The notes under the pieces were generated by a model that searched no databases, was not told the origin of the DNA, and saw only the letters and a program-made list of their open reading frames with translations. From Variovorax paradoxus (GTDB lineage: Bacteria > Pseudomonadota > Gammaproteobacteria > Burkholderiales > Burkholderiaceae_C): 64,000 nucleotides of DNA. The translations under genes and the position numbers were made by a program. The DNA lies in assembly GCF_022009635.1 (NCBI RefSeq), contig NZ_CP091716.1, positions 4,355,001 to 4,419,000 of the forward strand. The letters are read 5' to 3'. Below, in pieces: positions 32,363-40,981 of the stretch (within the stretch, counting starts at the first letter, position 1; each line of letters opens with the position of its first letter).

Positions 32363-32731
32363 ATGCCCACACCTGCCCGACTCGAATCGTTCATCGCCGC
32401 CGTCGAAGGCGGCGCGCATGCCAAAGCCATCGAGGACTACTACACCGAAGATGCGACCATGCGCGAAAACCAGGCCGAGCCGCGGCGGGGCCGCAGCACG
32501 CTGGTGGCGCAGGAAACGGCCGTGCTGGAGCGCACCGAGTCGGTGGTGTCCACCTGCGTGCGGCCGGTGCTGGTGAATGGCGACCACGTGGCCATTCACT
32601 GGATCTTCGAGTTCAGCTTCAAGGGCGGCGGCAAGATGCGCATGGAGGAAATTGCCTGGCAGCGCTGGGAAGGCGAGCGCATCGCCGAAGAGCAGTTCTT
32701 CTACGACCCGGCGCAGAAAAAGCCGGCCTGA
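32363..32731 (+). CDS. Nuclear transport factor 2/SnoaL-like protein
   Basis: A 122-residue protein with the NTF2-like pattern: N-terminal helix [27 protein letters not shown], in part [14 protein letters not shown], a hydrophobic strand [12 protein letters not shown] and the end [12 protein letters not shown]. Such cone folds bind small ligands or act as isomerases; no catalytic residue is certain. It starts one base after the hppA stop and is probably co-transcribed with it, though no functional link is known. Confidence 0.85.
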   Translation: MPTPARLESFIAAVEGGAHAKAIEDYYTEDATMRENQAEPRRGRSTLVAQETAVLERTESVVSTCVRPVLVNGDHVAIHWIFEFSFKGGGKMRMEEIAWQRWEGERIAEEQFFYDPAQKKPA

Positions 32732-32779
32732 GCCTTTTCGCATGCCGCCCGGTCATGGCGCTGAACACTCCCTAGCCCC

Positions 32780-34681
32780 ATGCGATACCTCCGCGCCCTG
32801 ATCGCCGGCACCCTGGCCATTGCATGCGCGGAGCTGGCGGTGGTGCGGCGCTTTCCGCGCATCCTGCTGGCGATCGTCGCGGTCGGCGTGGTCCCGGCGA
32901 TCTATGCGCTGATCTATCTCACGAGCGTGTGGGACCCGGCCGGCCACACGGCCGACCTGCCCGCCGCGATCGTGAACGAAGACCGAGGCGTGACCTACAT
33001 GTCGCACTCGGTGAATGTCGGCGAGCAGCTCACGGCCACCCTGCTGGCCAAGCGCGCCTTCGGCTTTCGCGTGATGACCAACGAAGAAGAGGCGCGCGCC
33101 GAGGTGCGGCGCGGCACGCTCGCCTTCGCCCTGCTGATTCCGCCGGACTTCAGCGCCGACGCCGTGCCCGGCGCGCAACGCGGCGCGGGGCGGCTGGTGG
33201 TCTACACCTCCGAGGGCAACAACTACAGCTCCGCCGGCCTCGCCCGCCGCTTCGCGGGCGAACTGGGGCACCAGGTCAACGAGATGCTCAACGAGCAGCG
33301 CTGGACGCTGGTGCTCAATGCGGCAGCGGGCTCTCAGCAGCGGCTGGAGCAGCTCAAGCAGGCGCTGCTGGCCCTGCGCGACGGCTCGCAGACGCTGGCC
33401 TCCGGCGCCGCCCAGTACAGCACCGCGGCGCGCGAAGTGGGCAACGGATTCAAGCAGGTCAACGGCGGCATCCGCCTGATCCAGTCGAAGCTGCCGGCCG
33501 ACGCGGACCTTCGCGCGCTCAAGAGCGGCGCTCAGCAGCTCGCGGCGGGCCAGCACGAACTGGGCTCGGGCCTGGTCCAGATCGGCGAGGGCCTCGACCA
33601 GCTCCACGGCGGCGCAGGCCAACTGGGCGACGGCGCGCGCCGGCTGCAGCGGGAATCGGCTGACATTCCCTTCGTGGGCGAGCGCATTGCCAGGGGCGCC
33701 GGCGAACTCGCGGGCGGCGCGGACAAGCTCCGCGGCGGCCTCGAGCAGGCCCAGGCCGCCATGTCCAAGACACAGGACGGCAACCTGAAGCTCACCGACG
33801 GCGCCACGGCTCTGGAAGGCGGCGTCGGCAAGCTCACCGACGGCATGGGCGCGCTGTCCGCCGGCATCCGCACCATGGCCGGCAAGCTGCCCGAGGACCG
33901 CAGGCTCGACGAATTCGTGCAGGGCGGCACGCAGCTCGCGCAGGGCGCACAGAGGTTGCTGACCGGCGTGCGCACCATCGAGGCCGCCCTGCCCGCGTCC
34001 ATTACCCGCATCCAGGGCAGCGCCTCGGGCCTGGCCGATTCGGTCGAGCCCAGGGTCGAGGTGGTGGCGCCGGTGGCCAACAACGGCAGCGCCTTCGTGC
34101 CCAACATGGTGTCGGTCGCGCTCTGGATCGGCGCGGTGATGGCCGGCTACCTGTTCAACATCCGCATCGTGCTGTCGGACCACACGCACTACCCCAAGCT
34201 CGCCAAGACGCTGGGAAAGATCACCGTGCCCGCGCTGATCGTGCTGCTGCAGGTGGCGCTGGTGCTGGCCACGCTGCTGGGCGTGCTCGAGGTTCAGGCG
34301 CCGAACGTGGCGGCGCTGGCGCTCACGATGGCATTGGCATCGCTGGTGTTCCTGGTGGTGCTGTTCGCCATCCTGCATGTGTTCGGCGACTTCGGCCGCA
34401 TCCTCACGGTGCTGCTGCTGACCTTGCAGCTCTCGGCCGGCGGCGGCGTGCTGCCGGTTGAACTGTCGGCCGGCTTCTTCCGCACGGTGCACAGCTGGCT
34501 GCCGTTCAGCTGGGTGGTACAGGCCTTCCGCGCTGTGATGTTCGGCGCCTTCGACAACGGGTGGGTCCATGCCTGCGGCGTGGTGCTGCTCTCGGGCGCC
34601 GTGGCGGTGGGCCTGATGGCCATCTTCGGCAAGTGGAAGGACGTACTGCTTGCAGACTACAAGCCCACGATCCAGGTCTGA
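32780..34681 (+). CDS. YhgE/Pip-family ABC-2-like membrane protein
   Basis: A 633-residue inner-membrane protein. A helix at about 23-49 is followed by a large extracytoplasmic region (50-440) rich in coiled, Gly/Leu/Gln repeats such as LASGAAQYSTAAREVGNGFKQVNGG (cited as LASGAAQYS) that mark YhgE/Pip proteins. Six further helices occupy the C terminus from about 450 to 620 as in ABC-2 permeases. Its early DLPAAIVNEDRG parallels the VAVVDQDHS of the two permeases downstream. Relatives include phage infection protein Pip and type VII-linked EsaA; here the neighbours are efflux genes. No ATPase is nearby. Confidence 0.87.
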   Translation: MRYLRALIAGTLAIACAELAVVRRFPRILLAIVAVGVVPAIYALIYLTSVWDPAGHTADLPAAIVNEDRGVTYMSHSVNVGEQLTATLLAKRAFGFRVMTNEEEARAEVRRGTLAFALLIPPDFSADAVPGAQRGAGRLVVYTSEGNNYSSAGLARRFAGELGHQVNEMLNEQRWTLVLNAAAGSQQRLEQLKQALLALRDGSQTLASGAAQYSTAAREVGNGFKQVNGGIRLIQSKLPADADLRALKSGAQQLAAGQHELGSGLVQIGEGLDQLHGGAGQLGDGARRLQRESADIPFVGERIARGAGELAGGADKLRGGLEQAQAAMSKTQDGNLKLTDGATALEGGVGKLTDGMGALSAGIRTMAGKLPEDRRLDEFVQGGTQLAQGAQRLLTGVRTIEAALPASITRIQGSASGLADSVEPRVEVVAPVANNGSAFVPNMVSVALWIGAVMAGYLFNIRIVLSDHTHYPKLAKTLGKITVPALIVLLQVALVLATLLGVLEVQAPNVAALALTMALASLVFLVVLFAILHVFGDFGRILTVLLLTLQLSAGGGVLPVELSAGFFRTVHSWLPFSWVVQAFRAVMFGAFDNGWVHACGVVLLSGAVAVGLMAIFGKWKDVLLADYKPTIQV

Positions 34682-34682
34682 T

Positions 34683-34712
34683 TGATGCAACACTTTCGAT
34701 GTAACATACAAT
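34683..34712 (+). promoter_or_regulatory. Promoter of the merR-tolC-hlyD-permease operon with a repeat in its spacer
   Basis: TTGATG (34683-34688) and TACAAT (34707-34712) are separated by 18 bp, a good sigma-70 match. A 9-bp direct repeat with one mismatch, GATGCAACA (34684-34692) and GATGTAACA (34698-34706), fills the -35/-10 interval. MerR-type regulators bind within the spacer of their own promoters, so autoregulation is a reasonable inference. Confidence 0.5.
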
Positions 34713-34719
34713 CTGTCAG

Positions 34720-35457
34720 ATGAACACGCCCGCCGTGCCCGCTGCCGACGCCACGCCTGCCGCCGACGATCTCTCCATCGAGGCACTGGCCACGCGCACC
34801 GGCGTCACGGTGCGCAACATCCGCGCCTACACCACCGCCGGGCTGCTGCCACCGCCCCGGTTGCGCGGCCGCCTCGGGCTCTATGGCGACGACCACGCAC
34901 AGCGCCTCGCCCTGATCCGGGAACTGCGCGAGCAAGGCTTCGGCATCGAGGCGATCCGACGCATCTTCGGCCGCGCGCCGGCTTCGGTGTGGGGCGACCT
35001 CGTCTCGGTCGCCCGCTCGATGTCGGGCAGCCTGTTCGCCTCTGAAACGCCCGTGGTCGTGTCCGCCAAGGCCCTCTCCGCCAAGTGGAAAGGCCAGATG
35101 ACACCCGCCCTGCTCGCCCGCGCCACCAAGGCCGGCCTGATGCGCGAGCTGCCCGACGGACAGGTGCAGATGCTTAGCCCCGCCCTCGGACAGGTGGCCG
35201 AGCAGCTCGCCGCACTCGGCTTGCCGCTCGAGCAGGTGATCGGCATGCAGGAAACCATGGCGCGCACGCTGCGCACCGTGGCGCGGCACTGGCTGCGCAC
35301 CCTGGCCGACAGCCTGCTGTCGGGCGACGCCATCGACGCCGAACGCATGGCGCAATTGCTGGAGCAGGCCCGTCCGCTCGCCACCGGCGCGGTGCAAGCC
35401 GCGTTCCCCGTGATCCTGCAGCAGGAGCTCGACACCCTGCTGCACAAGACCGCCTGA
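34720..35457 (+). CDS. MerR-family transcription regulator
   Basis: A 245-residue regulator. After an Ala/Pro-rich start, the winged helix LSIEALATRTGVTVRNIRAYTTAGLLPPPR (residues 18-47, core RTGVTVRNIRAYTTAGLLPPP) is followed by GLYGDDHAQRLALIRELREQGFGIEAIRR, the usual MerR second half. The C-terminal part (110-245) is longer than in metal-sensing MerR proteins and contains no Cys, so an organic ligand is more likely. It is 3 bp from tolC and therefore heads the efflux operon. Confidence 0.88.
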   Translation: MNTPAVPAADATPAADDLSIEALATRTGVTVRNIRAYTTAGLLPPPRLRGRLGLYGDDHAQRLALIRELREQGFGIEAIRRIFGRAPASVWGDLVSVARSMSGSLFASETPVVVSAKALSAKWKGQMTPALLARATKAGLMRELPDGQVQMLSPALGQVAEQLAALGLPLEQVIGMQETMARTLRTVARHWLRTLADSLLSGDAIDAERMAQLLEQARPLATGAVQAAFPVILQQELDTLLHKTA

Positions 35458-35460
35458 CCG

Positions 35461-36894
35461 ATGACAAGCACCCGCCCCCTTCACTCATCCTTGTTGCTGC
35501 TGCCGGCGCTGCTCATGCTGTGCGGCTCGGCTTTTGCGCAAGCACAGGCGCGCAGCGACGGCACCCTGGCGCTGAGCTTCGACGCCGCCCGCGCCCGCAT
35601 GGTCGACCGTTCCGACAAGCTGGCCGCCGCCCGCGCGGCCGTCGATGCCAAGGAGCTGCAGAGCCAGGGCCTCAAGGGGCTGGGCGGGCCGACGGTCGCC
35701 GTCTCTGGGCTGGCCTATGCCTACAACGCCAACCTCAACCTCGACCTCGATCCGCTCAACCAGAAGCTCGGGCAGATCGGCTCGGCGCTGCCGTCGTCGA
35801 TCCAGAGCCTTGTCTCGCGCGTGCCGATTCCTCAATTGCCCAACAGCTACACGCTCAACCGGCACGACAGCGGCGCCAACGCTTCGATCTCCGCCGTGTG
35901 GCCCATCTATCTCGGCGGCGCGACCGACGCTGTGCGCGGCTTCGTGTCGGCGCAGACGCGCGAGGCCGAAGCGGATGCCGAACAGGCCGGCCACGAGGTC
36001 GACACCCTGCTGGTGCAGCGCTACTTCGGCGCCCAGCTCGCGCAGCGCGCCGCCACCCTGCGCGCACAGGCCGAGCGCACCATCGCGCAGCACGATTCGG
36101 CCGCGCAGAAGATGCTGTCGGCCGGCGTGATCTCGCGCGTGGAGCGGCTGCAGGCCAGCGCCGCGTATGAAGAAGCCCGGCGCAACGCCCGCAAGGCGGA
36201 AGACGACGCGGCCCTGGCCGGCGTGGCGCTCGCCCGCACGCTGCGCGCCGACGGCACCGTGGCCCCGCAGACGCCCCTGTTCCTCATCAGCACGCCGATC
36301 GAGCCGCTCGGCTACTTCATCGACTCTGCGCTCACCCGGCATCCGGGCCTGGGCAAGGTCGCGGCCAAGAAGTCGCAGGCCGAGCAGTTGCACGAAGGCG
36401 AGGAAGCGCTGCGCCGCCCGCAGGTCATCGCCTTCGGCACGCGCGAGATCAAAAGCGGCAACGCCGACTGGGTGGCGGGGCTGGGCGTGCGCTGGACGCT
36501 GTACGACTCGGTCGACCGCGACGCGCTGTCCGCCTCGTCGCTCAAGCAGGTCGAACAGGCCGAGCGCACCGACGCGCAGGCGCGCAGCGACATCTCGCTG
36601 CTGGTCGAGCGCAACTGGCGCGCGCTGGAAAACGCGCGGCGCCAGTACCTGGAAATGAAGGCCTCGGTCGAGCTGGCGCAAGAGGTCGTCAAGCTGCGCA
36701 CTTCCGGCCTGCGCGAGGGCACGAGCACCACGCTCGACCTGATCGACGCCGAGACCAACCAGGCCAAGGTGCTGACCGAACGCGCGCAAGCCGCCAACGA
36801 CTACGTGCAGGCGCTCGCGCAACTGCTCGAAAGCGCCGGCCTTTCCGAGAAGTTTTCCGACTACATCGCGCGTGCCGACGTGAAGGTGAATTGA
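35461..36894 (+). CDS. TolC-family outer membrane efflux protein
   Basis: Outer-membrane channel subunit of 477 residues with a signal peptide (about 1-27, ending AFAQAQA). Two long coiled-coil halves of the OEP type follow; typical segments are RYFGAQLAQRAATLRAQAERT and LVERNWRALENARRQYLEMKASVELAQEV (shown as LVERNWRALENARRQYLE), with GLREGTSTTLDLIDAETN near the end. In the operon it would connect with the HlyD protein and permeases to export a substrate across both membranes. Its stop overlaps the start of the next gene. Confidence 0.93.
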   Translation: MTSTRPLHSSLLLLPALLMLCGSAFAQAQARSDGTLALSFDAARARMVDRSDKLAAARAAVDAKELQSQGLKGLGGPTVAVSGLAYAYNANLNLDLDPLNQKLGQIGSALPSSIQSLVSRVPIPQLPNSYTLNRHDSGANASISAVWPIYLGGATDAVRGFVSAQTREAEADAEQAGHEVDTLLVQRYFGAQLAQRAATLRAQAERTIAQHDSAAQKMLSAGVISRVERLQASAAYEEARRNARKAEDDAALAGVALARTLRADGTVAPQTPLFLISTPIEPLGYFIDSALTRHPGLGKVAAKKSQAEQLHEGEEALRRPQVIAFGTREIKSGNADWVAGLGVRWTLYDSVDRDALSASSLKQVEQAERTDAQARSDISLLVERNWRALENARRQYLEMKASVELAQEVVKLRTSGLREGTSTTLDLIDAETNQAKVLTERAQAANDYVQALAQLLESAGLSEKFSDYIARADVKVN

Positions 36895-37880
36895 TGATGA
36901 GTGCCAAGACCCGAAAACTGATCGCGATTTTGGTCGCGCTGCTCGTGCTCGCGCTGCTGGTCTGGGGCTTCTGGCGCGCGTCGCAGCCCGCGCCCGAGGT
37001 GTTCCAGGGCCAGATGGAAGCACGCGAGACGGACGTTGCCGGCAAGGTGACGGCGCGCGTCGCCGAAGTCGCGGTGAAGGAAGGCGACCGCATCCAGGCC
37101 GGCGCCGTGCTGGTGCGCATGGACAGCCCCGAAGTGCGCGCCAAGCTCGCCCAGGCCACCGCCGCCGAACAGGCCGCGCAGGCCGTGGCCGAGAAGGCGC
37201 AGAACGGCGCCCGCCCGCAGGAAGTCGAAATGGCCCGCATGCAGTGGCAGCGCGCCGAAACCGCAGCGCAACTGGCGCAGACCTCGTTCCGCCGCGTCGA
37301 CGGTCTGGCGCGCGAAGGCCTGGTGGCCGACCAGAAGCGCGACGAGGCCGAAGCCAACTGGAAGGCATCGCGCGACGCCGCCATCGCGGCCAAGGCGCAG
37401 TACGACATGGCGCGCACCGGCGCCCGCCCCGAAGACAAGGCCGCTGCCAGCGCACAGGCCCGTCAGGTGGCCGGCGTGGTGGCCGAGGCGAAAGCCGCCA
37501 AGGCCGAGACCGAACTGCGCAGCCCCGTCGGCGGCGAAGTGGCGAAGGTGCTGGCCAAGGTGGGCGAGCTGTCGCCGCAGGGCGTGGCCGTGGTCACGGT
37601 GGTCGACCTGAACGACCAGTGGGTGGTGCTCAACGTGCGCGAAGACCGGCTGTCCCGTTTTGCGCTCGGCAACGAGTTCGACGCCCGACTGCCCGCGCTG
37701 CCCGAAGGCAAGCGCACCGCCCGCTTCAAGGTCTACTACAGCGCCGTGCTGCCCGACTTCGCGACCTGGCGCGCCACCCGCGGCGGCGCGGGCTTCGACG
37801 TGCGCACCTTCGAGGTCCGCGCGCGCCCGCTCAAGCCCATCGACGGCGCGCGGCCCGGCATGAGCGTGCTGGTCGACTGA
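36894..37880 (+). CDS. HlyD-family periplasmic adaptor
   Basis: Membrane-fusion protein of 328 residues. An N-terminal anchor helix (about 8-28, LIAILVALLVLALLVWGFW) precedes the biotinyl-lipoyl half EARETDVAGKVTARVAEVAVKEGDRIQAGAVL, a coiled-coil hairpin (about 75-185) and the second half ELRSPVGGEVAKVLAKVGELSPQG, with a beta-barrel end FKVYYSAVLPDFATW. Two adjacent ATGs (36894 and 36897) compete; the first overlaps the tolC stop (ATGA). It resembles the YhiI/YbhG adaptors that work with ABC-2 permeases. Confidence 0.92.
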   Translation: MMSAKTRKLIAILVALLVLALLVWGFWRASQPAPEVFQGQMEARETDVAGKVTARVAEVAVKEGDRIQAGAVLVRMDSPEVRAKLAQATAAEQAAQAVAEKAQNGARPQEVEMARMQWQRAETAAQLAQTSFRRVDGLAREGLVADQKRDEAEANWKASRDAAIAAKAQYDMARTGARPEDKAAASAQARQVAGVVAEAKAAKAETELRSPVGGEVAKVLAKVGELSPQGVAVVTVVDLNDQWVVLNVREDRLSRFALGNEFDARLPALPEGKRTARFKVYYSAVLPDFATWRATRGGAGFDVRTFEVRARPLKPIDGARPGMSVLVD

Positions 37881-37887
37881 GCTCGCG

Positions 37888-39072
37888 ATGAGCCTGCGCG
37901 GCTTTTCCGCTGCCAGCGCACGGCGCGAGTTCGCGCTGCTGCGCACGCGCCCCTGGGACCTGGCCATGATCTCCTGGGTGCCGCTGCTCGCGGTGTTCCT
38001 GATCTGGTGGATCTTTTCCGCCGGCCTGCCCGAGCGCCTGCCCATCGGCGTGCTCGACCAGGACCACTCCTCGCTCTCGCGCCAGTTGGTGCGCTTTCTT
38101 GATGCCACGCCGGGCCTGCGCGTGGTGCAGCAGTACAGCGACGAAGGCGAGATGGCGCGCGCGCTGACCAGCGGCGCCGTCGACGCGGCGGTGCAGCTGC
38201 CGCGCGACCTGAGCCGCGACGTCAAGCAGGGGCGCGTCGGCCAGGTCGTGCTGCTGCACAACGCGCAGTTGGGCACGCATTCGAGCCTGATCCAGCGCGA
38301 CGTGCGCACCGCCGTGGCCACGGTGTCGGGCGGGGTCGAGCTCGCCGTGCGCAACAAGCGCGGCGAATCGATGACGGCCGCGCGCGTAAGCATGGAGCCG
38401 ATCAAGGCGAGCATGGTCGCGCTGTTCAACACCTCGACCGACTACGAGCAGTTCCTTGGCGCGGCACTGATTCCCGCGCTGCTGCACATCCTCGCGATGA
38501 CGGCCGGCGCCTGGGCCGTGGGCCGCGAGCTGCGCGACCGCAGCATCGGCGCCTGGCTCGGCGCGGCGCCGCGCTGGCACGAGGCGCTGGCCGCGCTGGC
38601 GGGCAAGCTGGCGCTGCCCTTCCTGAGCCTTTCCGCGGTGGCGATCGCGGCCATGGTGTGGATCACGGCGGGACGCGGGTGGCACCCCGTCGGTTCGCTC
38701 GGCTGGACGCTGTTCGCGCTCGTGGTGTTCCTGGCGCTGTCGATCGCGCTCGGCGCGTTCGCGTCCAGCCTCACGCGCTCGCTGCGCACCGCGCTGTCGG
38801 CCACCGGCTTCATCACCGCGCCCGCCTTCGCTTTCGGCGGCGTGGGCTTTCCGCTGGTCGCGATGCCGTTCTTCGCGCGCATGTGGGCCAACCTGCTGCC
38901 GTACACGCACTACATCCGCGTGCAGATGGAGCAATTGCAGATGGGCGCGCCAGTGCTCTATTCGGTGGCAACGCCGCTGTGGATGGTGCTGGGCACCGCC
39001 GTGCTGCTCGCCGCCTCGGCCGCCGCGCTGGTGCGCGCGGCCCGCGCGCCCGACACCTGGGGAGGCCGCTGA
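37888..39072 (+). CDS. ABC-2-type permease (YhhJ/YbhR-like), first
   Basis: A 394-residue inner-membrane protein with one N-terminal helix (about 28-48), an extracytoplasmic domain containing GVLDQDHSSLSRQLVRFLD, and five or six helices from about 190 on. This is the ABC2_membrane_3 topology. In E. coli such permeases work with an ATPase (YbhF, RbbA); none is encoded here. It ends overlapping the next permease by one base (TGATG). Confidence 0.9.
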   Translation: MSLRGFSAASARREFALLRTRPWDLAMISWVPLLAVFLIWWIFSAGLPERLPIGVLDQDHSSLSRQLVRFLDATPGLRVVQQYSDEGEMARALTSGAVDAAVQLPRDLSRDVKQGRVGQVVLLHNAQLGTHSSLIQRDVRTAVATVSGGVELAVRNKRGESMTAARVSMEPIKASMVALFNTSTDYEQFLGAALIPALLHILAMTAGAWAVGRELRDRSIGAWLGAAPRWHEALAALAGKLALPFLSLSAVAIAAMVWITAGRGWHPVGSLGWTLFALVVFLALSIALGAFASSLTRSLRTALSATGFITAPAFAFGGVGFPLVAMPFFARMWANLLPYTHYIRVQMEQLQMGAPVLYSVATPLWMVLGTAVLLAASAAALVRAARAPDTWGGR

Positions 39073-40226
39073 TGCCGACGGACGACCGCACCCGCTTCGG
39101 CGCCGCCTGGCGCGACACCGCCCTGGCCGTTTTGCGCGACAAGGGCGTGCTGCTGATCATGCTGATCGCGCCCATCATCTACGGCTTCTTCTACCCGTGG
39201 CCCTACGGCACGCAGGCCGTCACGCGCGTGCCGGTGGCGGTGGTCGACCAGGACCACAGCGCGCTGTCGCGCCAGATCGCGCGCTTCGCGATGGCCAATC
39301 CGCGGCTGGACGTGCGCATGGTCACGTCCGACGTGCACGAGGCGCAGCAGGCGCTCTGGCGCGGCGAGATCGAGGGCTACGCGCTGCTGCCCGCGGACCT
39401 CAAGCGCAGCGTGCTGCGCGGCACGTCGGCGGTCGTCACCATCGAAGGCAACGGCGCGTATGCGCTGCTGAACAAGGCGGTTCTGTACGGCTTTTCGGAG
39501 GCGGTCGGCACCGTATCGGCGGGGGTCGAGATCCGCAAGCTGCAGGCCGGAGGCCAGAGCGCGGTCCAGGCGGCACGCAGCCGCAGCCCGCTCAACACGC
39601 AGCTGGTGGCGCTGTTCAACCCGACCGAAGGCTACGGCAGCTACGTGGTGCCGGCGGTGGCGCTGCTGATCCTGCAGCAGACGCTGCTGATGGGCGCGGC
39701 CATGCTGGCGGGCACCTGGGCCGAGGCCGGACGGCTGCGGGCGACCATGGGTGCGTGGCTGGGCCGGCTGGGGGCGCTATCGGGCTTCGGCTTCCTGAGC
39801 GGGCTGTTCTATTTCGGCTGGGTGTTCTTCCTGCAGGACTATCCGCGCGGTGGCAACCCGCTGGGGGCGATGGTGCTGCTCGCGTTCTACGTGCCGGCCA
39901 TCTGCACGCTCGGCCTGCTGCTGGGCTGCTGGTTCCGCGACCGCGAGCGGGCCTTGCAGGTGCTGTTGTTCACCGCCCTGCCGATGGCGTTTCTCTCGGG
40001 CTTCTCATGGCCGGTGGAGGCCCTGCCGGGGCCCTTGCAGGCACTGCGCTGGGTGTTTCCGAGCACAGCGGGCATCCAGGGCTCGCTGCGCCTCAACCAG
40101 ATGGGCGCGCCGCTGCACGACGTGCTGCCTTACATCGGCGTGATGCTGGCGTTGACGCTGGCGGGGCTGCTGACGCTGTGGCTGGCCGCCACACCGCGCG
40201 GCAATACCGAGCCCAGGCGCGCCTAG
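39072..40226 (+). CDS. ABC-2-type permease (YhhJ/YbhS-like), second
   Basis: A 384-residue paralogue of the preceding permease with the same layout: N-terminal helix (about 25-42, VLLIMLIAPIIYGFFYPW), extracytoplasmic domain with VAVVDQDHSALSRQIARFAM, and C-terminal helices from about 195. Two permeases together would make a heterodimer. The C-terminal SGFSWPVEALPGPLQALRWVFPST is typical. Its stop codon overlaps the stop of the convergent TetR gene by 4 bp (CTAG). Substrate unknown; lipophilic compounds are usual for the family. Confidence 0.9.
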   Translation: MPTDDRTRFGAAWRDTALAVLRDKGVLLIMLIAPIIYGFFYPWPYGTQAVTRVPVAVVDQDHSALSRQIARFAMANPRLDVRMVTSDVHEAQQALWRGEIEGYALLPADLKRSVLRGTSAVVTIEGNGAYALLNKAVLYGFSEAVGTVSAGVEIRKLQAGGQSAVQAARSRSPLNTQLVALFNPTEGYGSYVVPAVALLILQQTLLMGAAMLAGTWAEAGRLRATMGAWLGRLGALSGFGFLSGLFYFGWVFFLQDYPRGGNPLGAMVLLAFYVPAICTLGLLLGCWFRDRERALQVLLFTALPMAFLSGFSWPVEALPGPLQALRWVFPSTAGIQGSLRLNQMGAPLHDVLPYIGVMLALTLAGLLTLWLAATPRGNTEPRRA

Positions 40227-40861
40227 CGCAGGCTCTCGGCCGCCACAGCACGCACCAGCCGCGTCGCGGGCACCACCAGTTCGCGCAGATCGCCCGCGCG
40301 GTCCTGCTCGATGGCCTGCAGCACCAGTTCGTTGATGCCGCCGACCACCGTCATCGCCATTTCGCTCGTCAGGTGCGCAGCGGGCTCTTCGGCGCAGCCG
40401 GCGCTGTTGATCGCGACCTGGATGAAGTTGGCGATCTCGTCGTTCACGCGGCGCCGCACCACCAGCCCCGGCATGCCCAGCCCGAGGATTTCCACGAAGA
40501 GCGTGCGCAGCAGAACCGGATCTTGCGCGAGGTAATCGAAATACGCCGTCATGGCCTGCTCGACCTGCGCATGCCAGGGCTGCACCGGGTCGAAGGCTTC
40601 ACTCACCGCCTGCAGCGCAAGCCGGCTCGCGGTTTCGTAGAGCGCGATCAGGCACTCGGTCTTGGTGCTGAAATGCTCGTAGAAGGTACGGCGCGACACG
40701 GCGGCCTCGCGCACGATGTCCGCGATGGTCGTCTCGGCGTAGCCCTTGGCCGCCACCGCCTGCGCCATGCCCTGGAGCAGCCGGTTGTAATGCTCGCTCC
40801 CGGGGCCCTCGGGAGACTTCGGCGTGACTGCCTTTTCGATGGTTTCGCTCATGGATGGCAC
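40223..40861 (-). CDS. TetR-family transcription regulator
   Basis: A 212-residue repressor-type regulator with the helix-turn-helix AETTIADIVREAAVSRRTFYEHFSTKTECL (residues 42-71; core IVREAAVSRRTFYEHFSTK). The GTG at 40861 has AGGA five bases upstream; an ATG three codons later (40852) lies too far from it, so either start is possible. It is divergent from the PF10118-like gene, and two identical inverted repeats lie between the two starts. It converges on the efflux permeases but is not positioned to share their promoter. Confidence 0.9.
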   Translation of the reverse strand: MPSMSETIEKAVTPKSPEGPGSEHYNRLLQGMAQAVAAKGYAETTIADIVREAAVSRRTFYEHFSTKTECLIALYETASRLALQAVSEAFDPVQPWHAQVEQAMTAYFDYLAQDPVLLRTLFVEILGLGMPGLVVRRRVNDEIANFIQVAINSAGCAEEPAAHLTSEMAMTVVGGINELVLQAIEQDRAGDLRELVVPATRLVRAVAAESLR

Positions 40862-40876
40862 ATTTTCCTACGTCTC

Positions 40877-40892
40877 GGTACTTGACAGTACC
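40877..40892. promoter_or_regulatory. Candidate TetR operator, copy 1 (overlaps a -35 box)
   Basis: GGTAC-TTGACA-GTACC, followed by AAC. The spacer contains a perfect -35 hexamer TTGACA reading toward the hydrolase gene, with CACCAT as a weak -10 17 bp on. Binding here would block that promoter. The same inverted repeat recurs 44 bp away. Confidence 0.6.
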
Positions 40893-40920
40893 AACAAGCG
40901 ATTGCACCATGGAGGCATGC

Positions 40921-40936
40921 GGTACGAAGATGTACC
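40921..40936. promoter_or_regulatory. Candidate TetR operator, copy 2
   Basis: GGTAC-GAAGAT-GTACC, again followed by AAC: same arms, same 6-base spacing and same flank as copy 1, 44 bp (about four helical turns) downstream. Two such sites in a 120-bp divergent region next to a tetR gene are unlikely to be chance. Confidence 0.6.
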
Positions 40937-40981
40937 AACCCTCCTCCCACGCATTCCGTGTATTTTTCGAGGCTTGATTTC

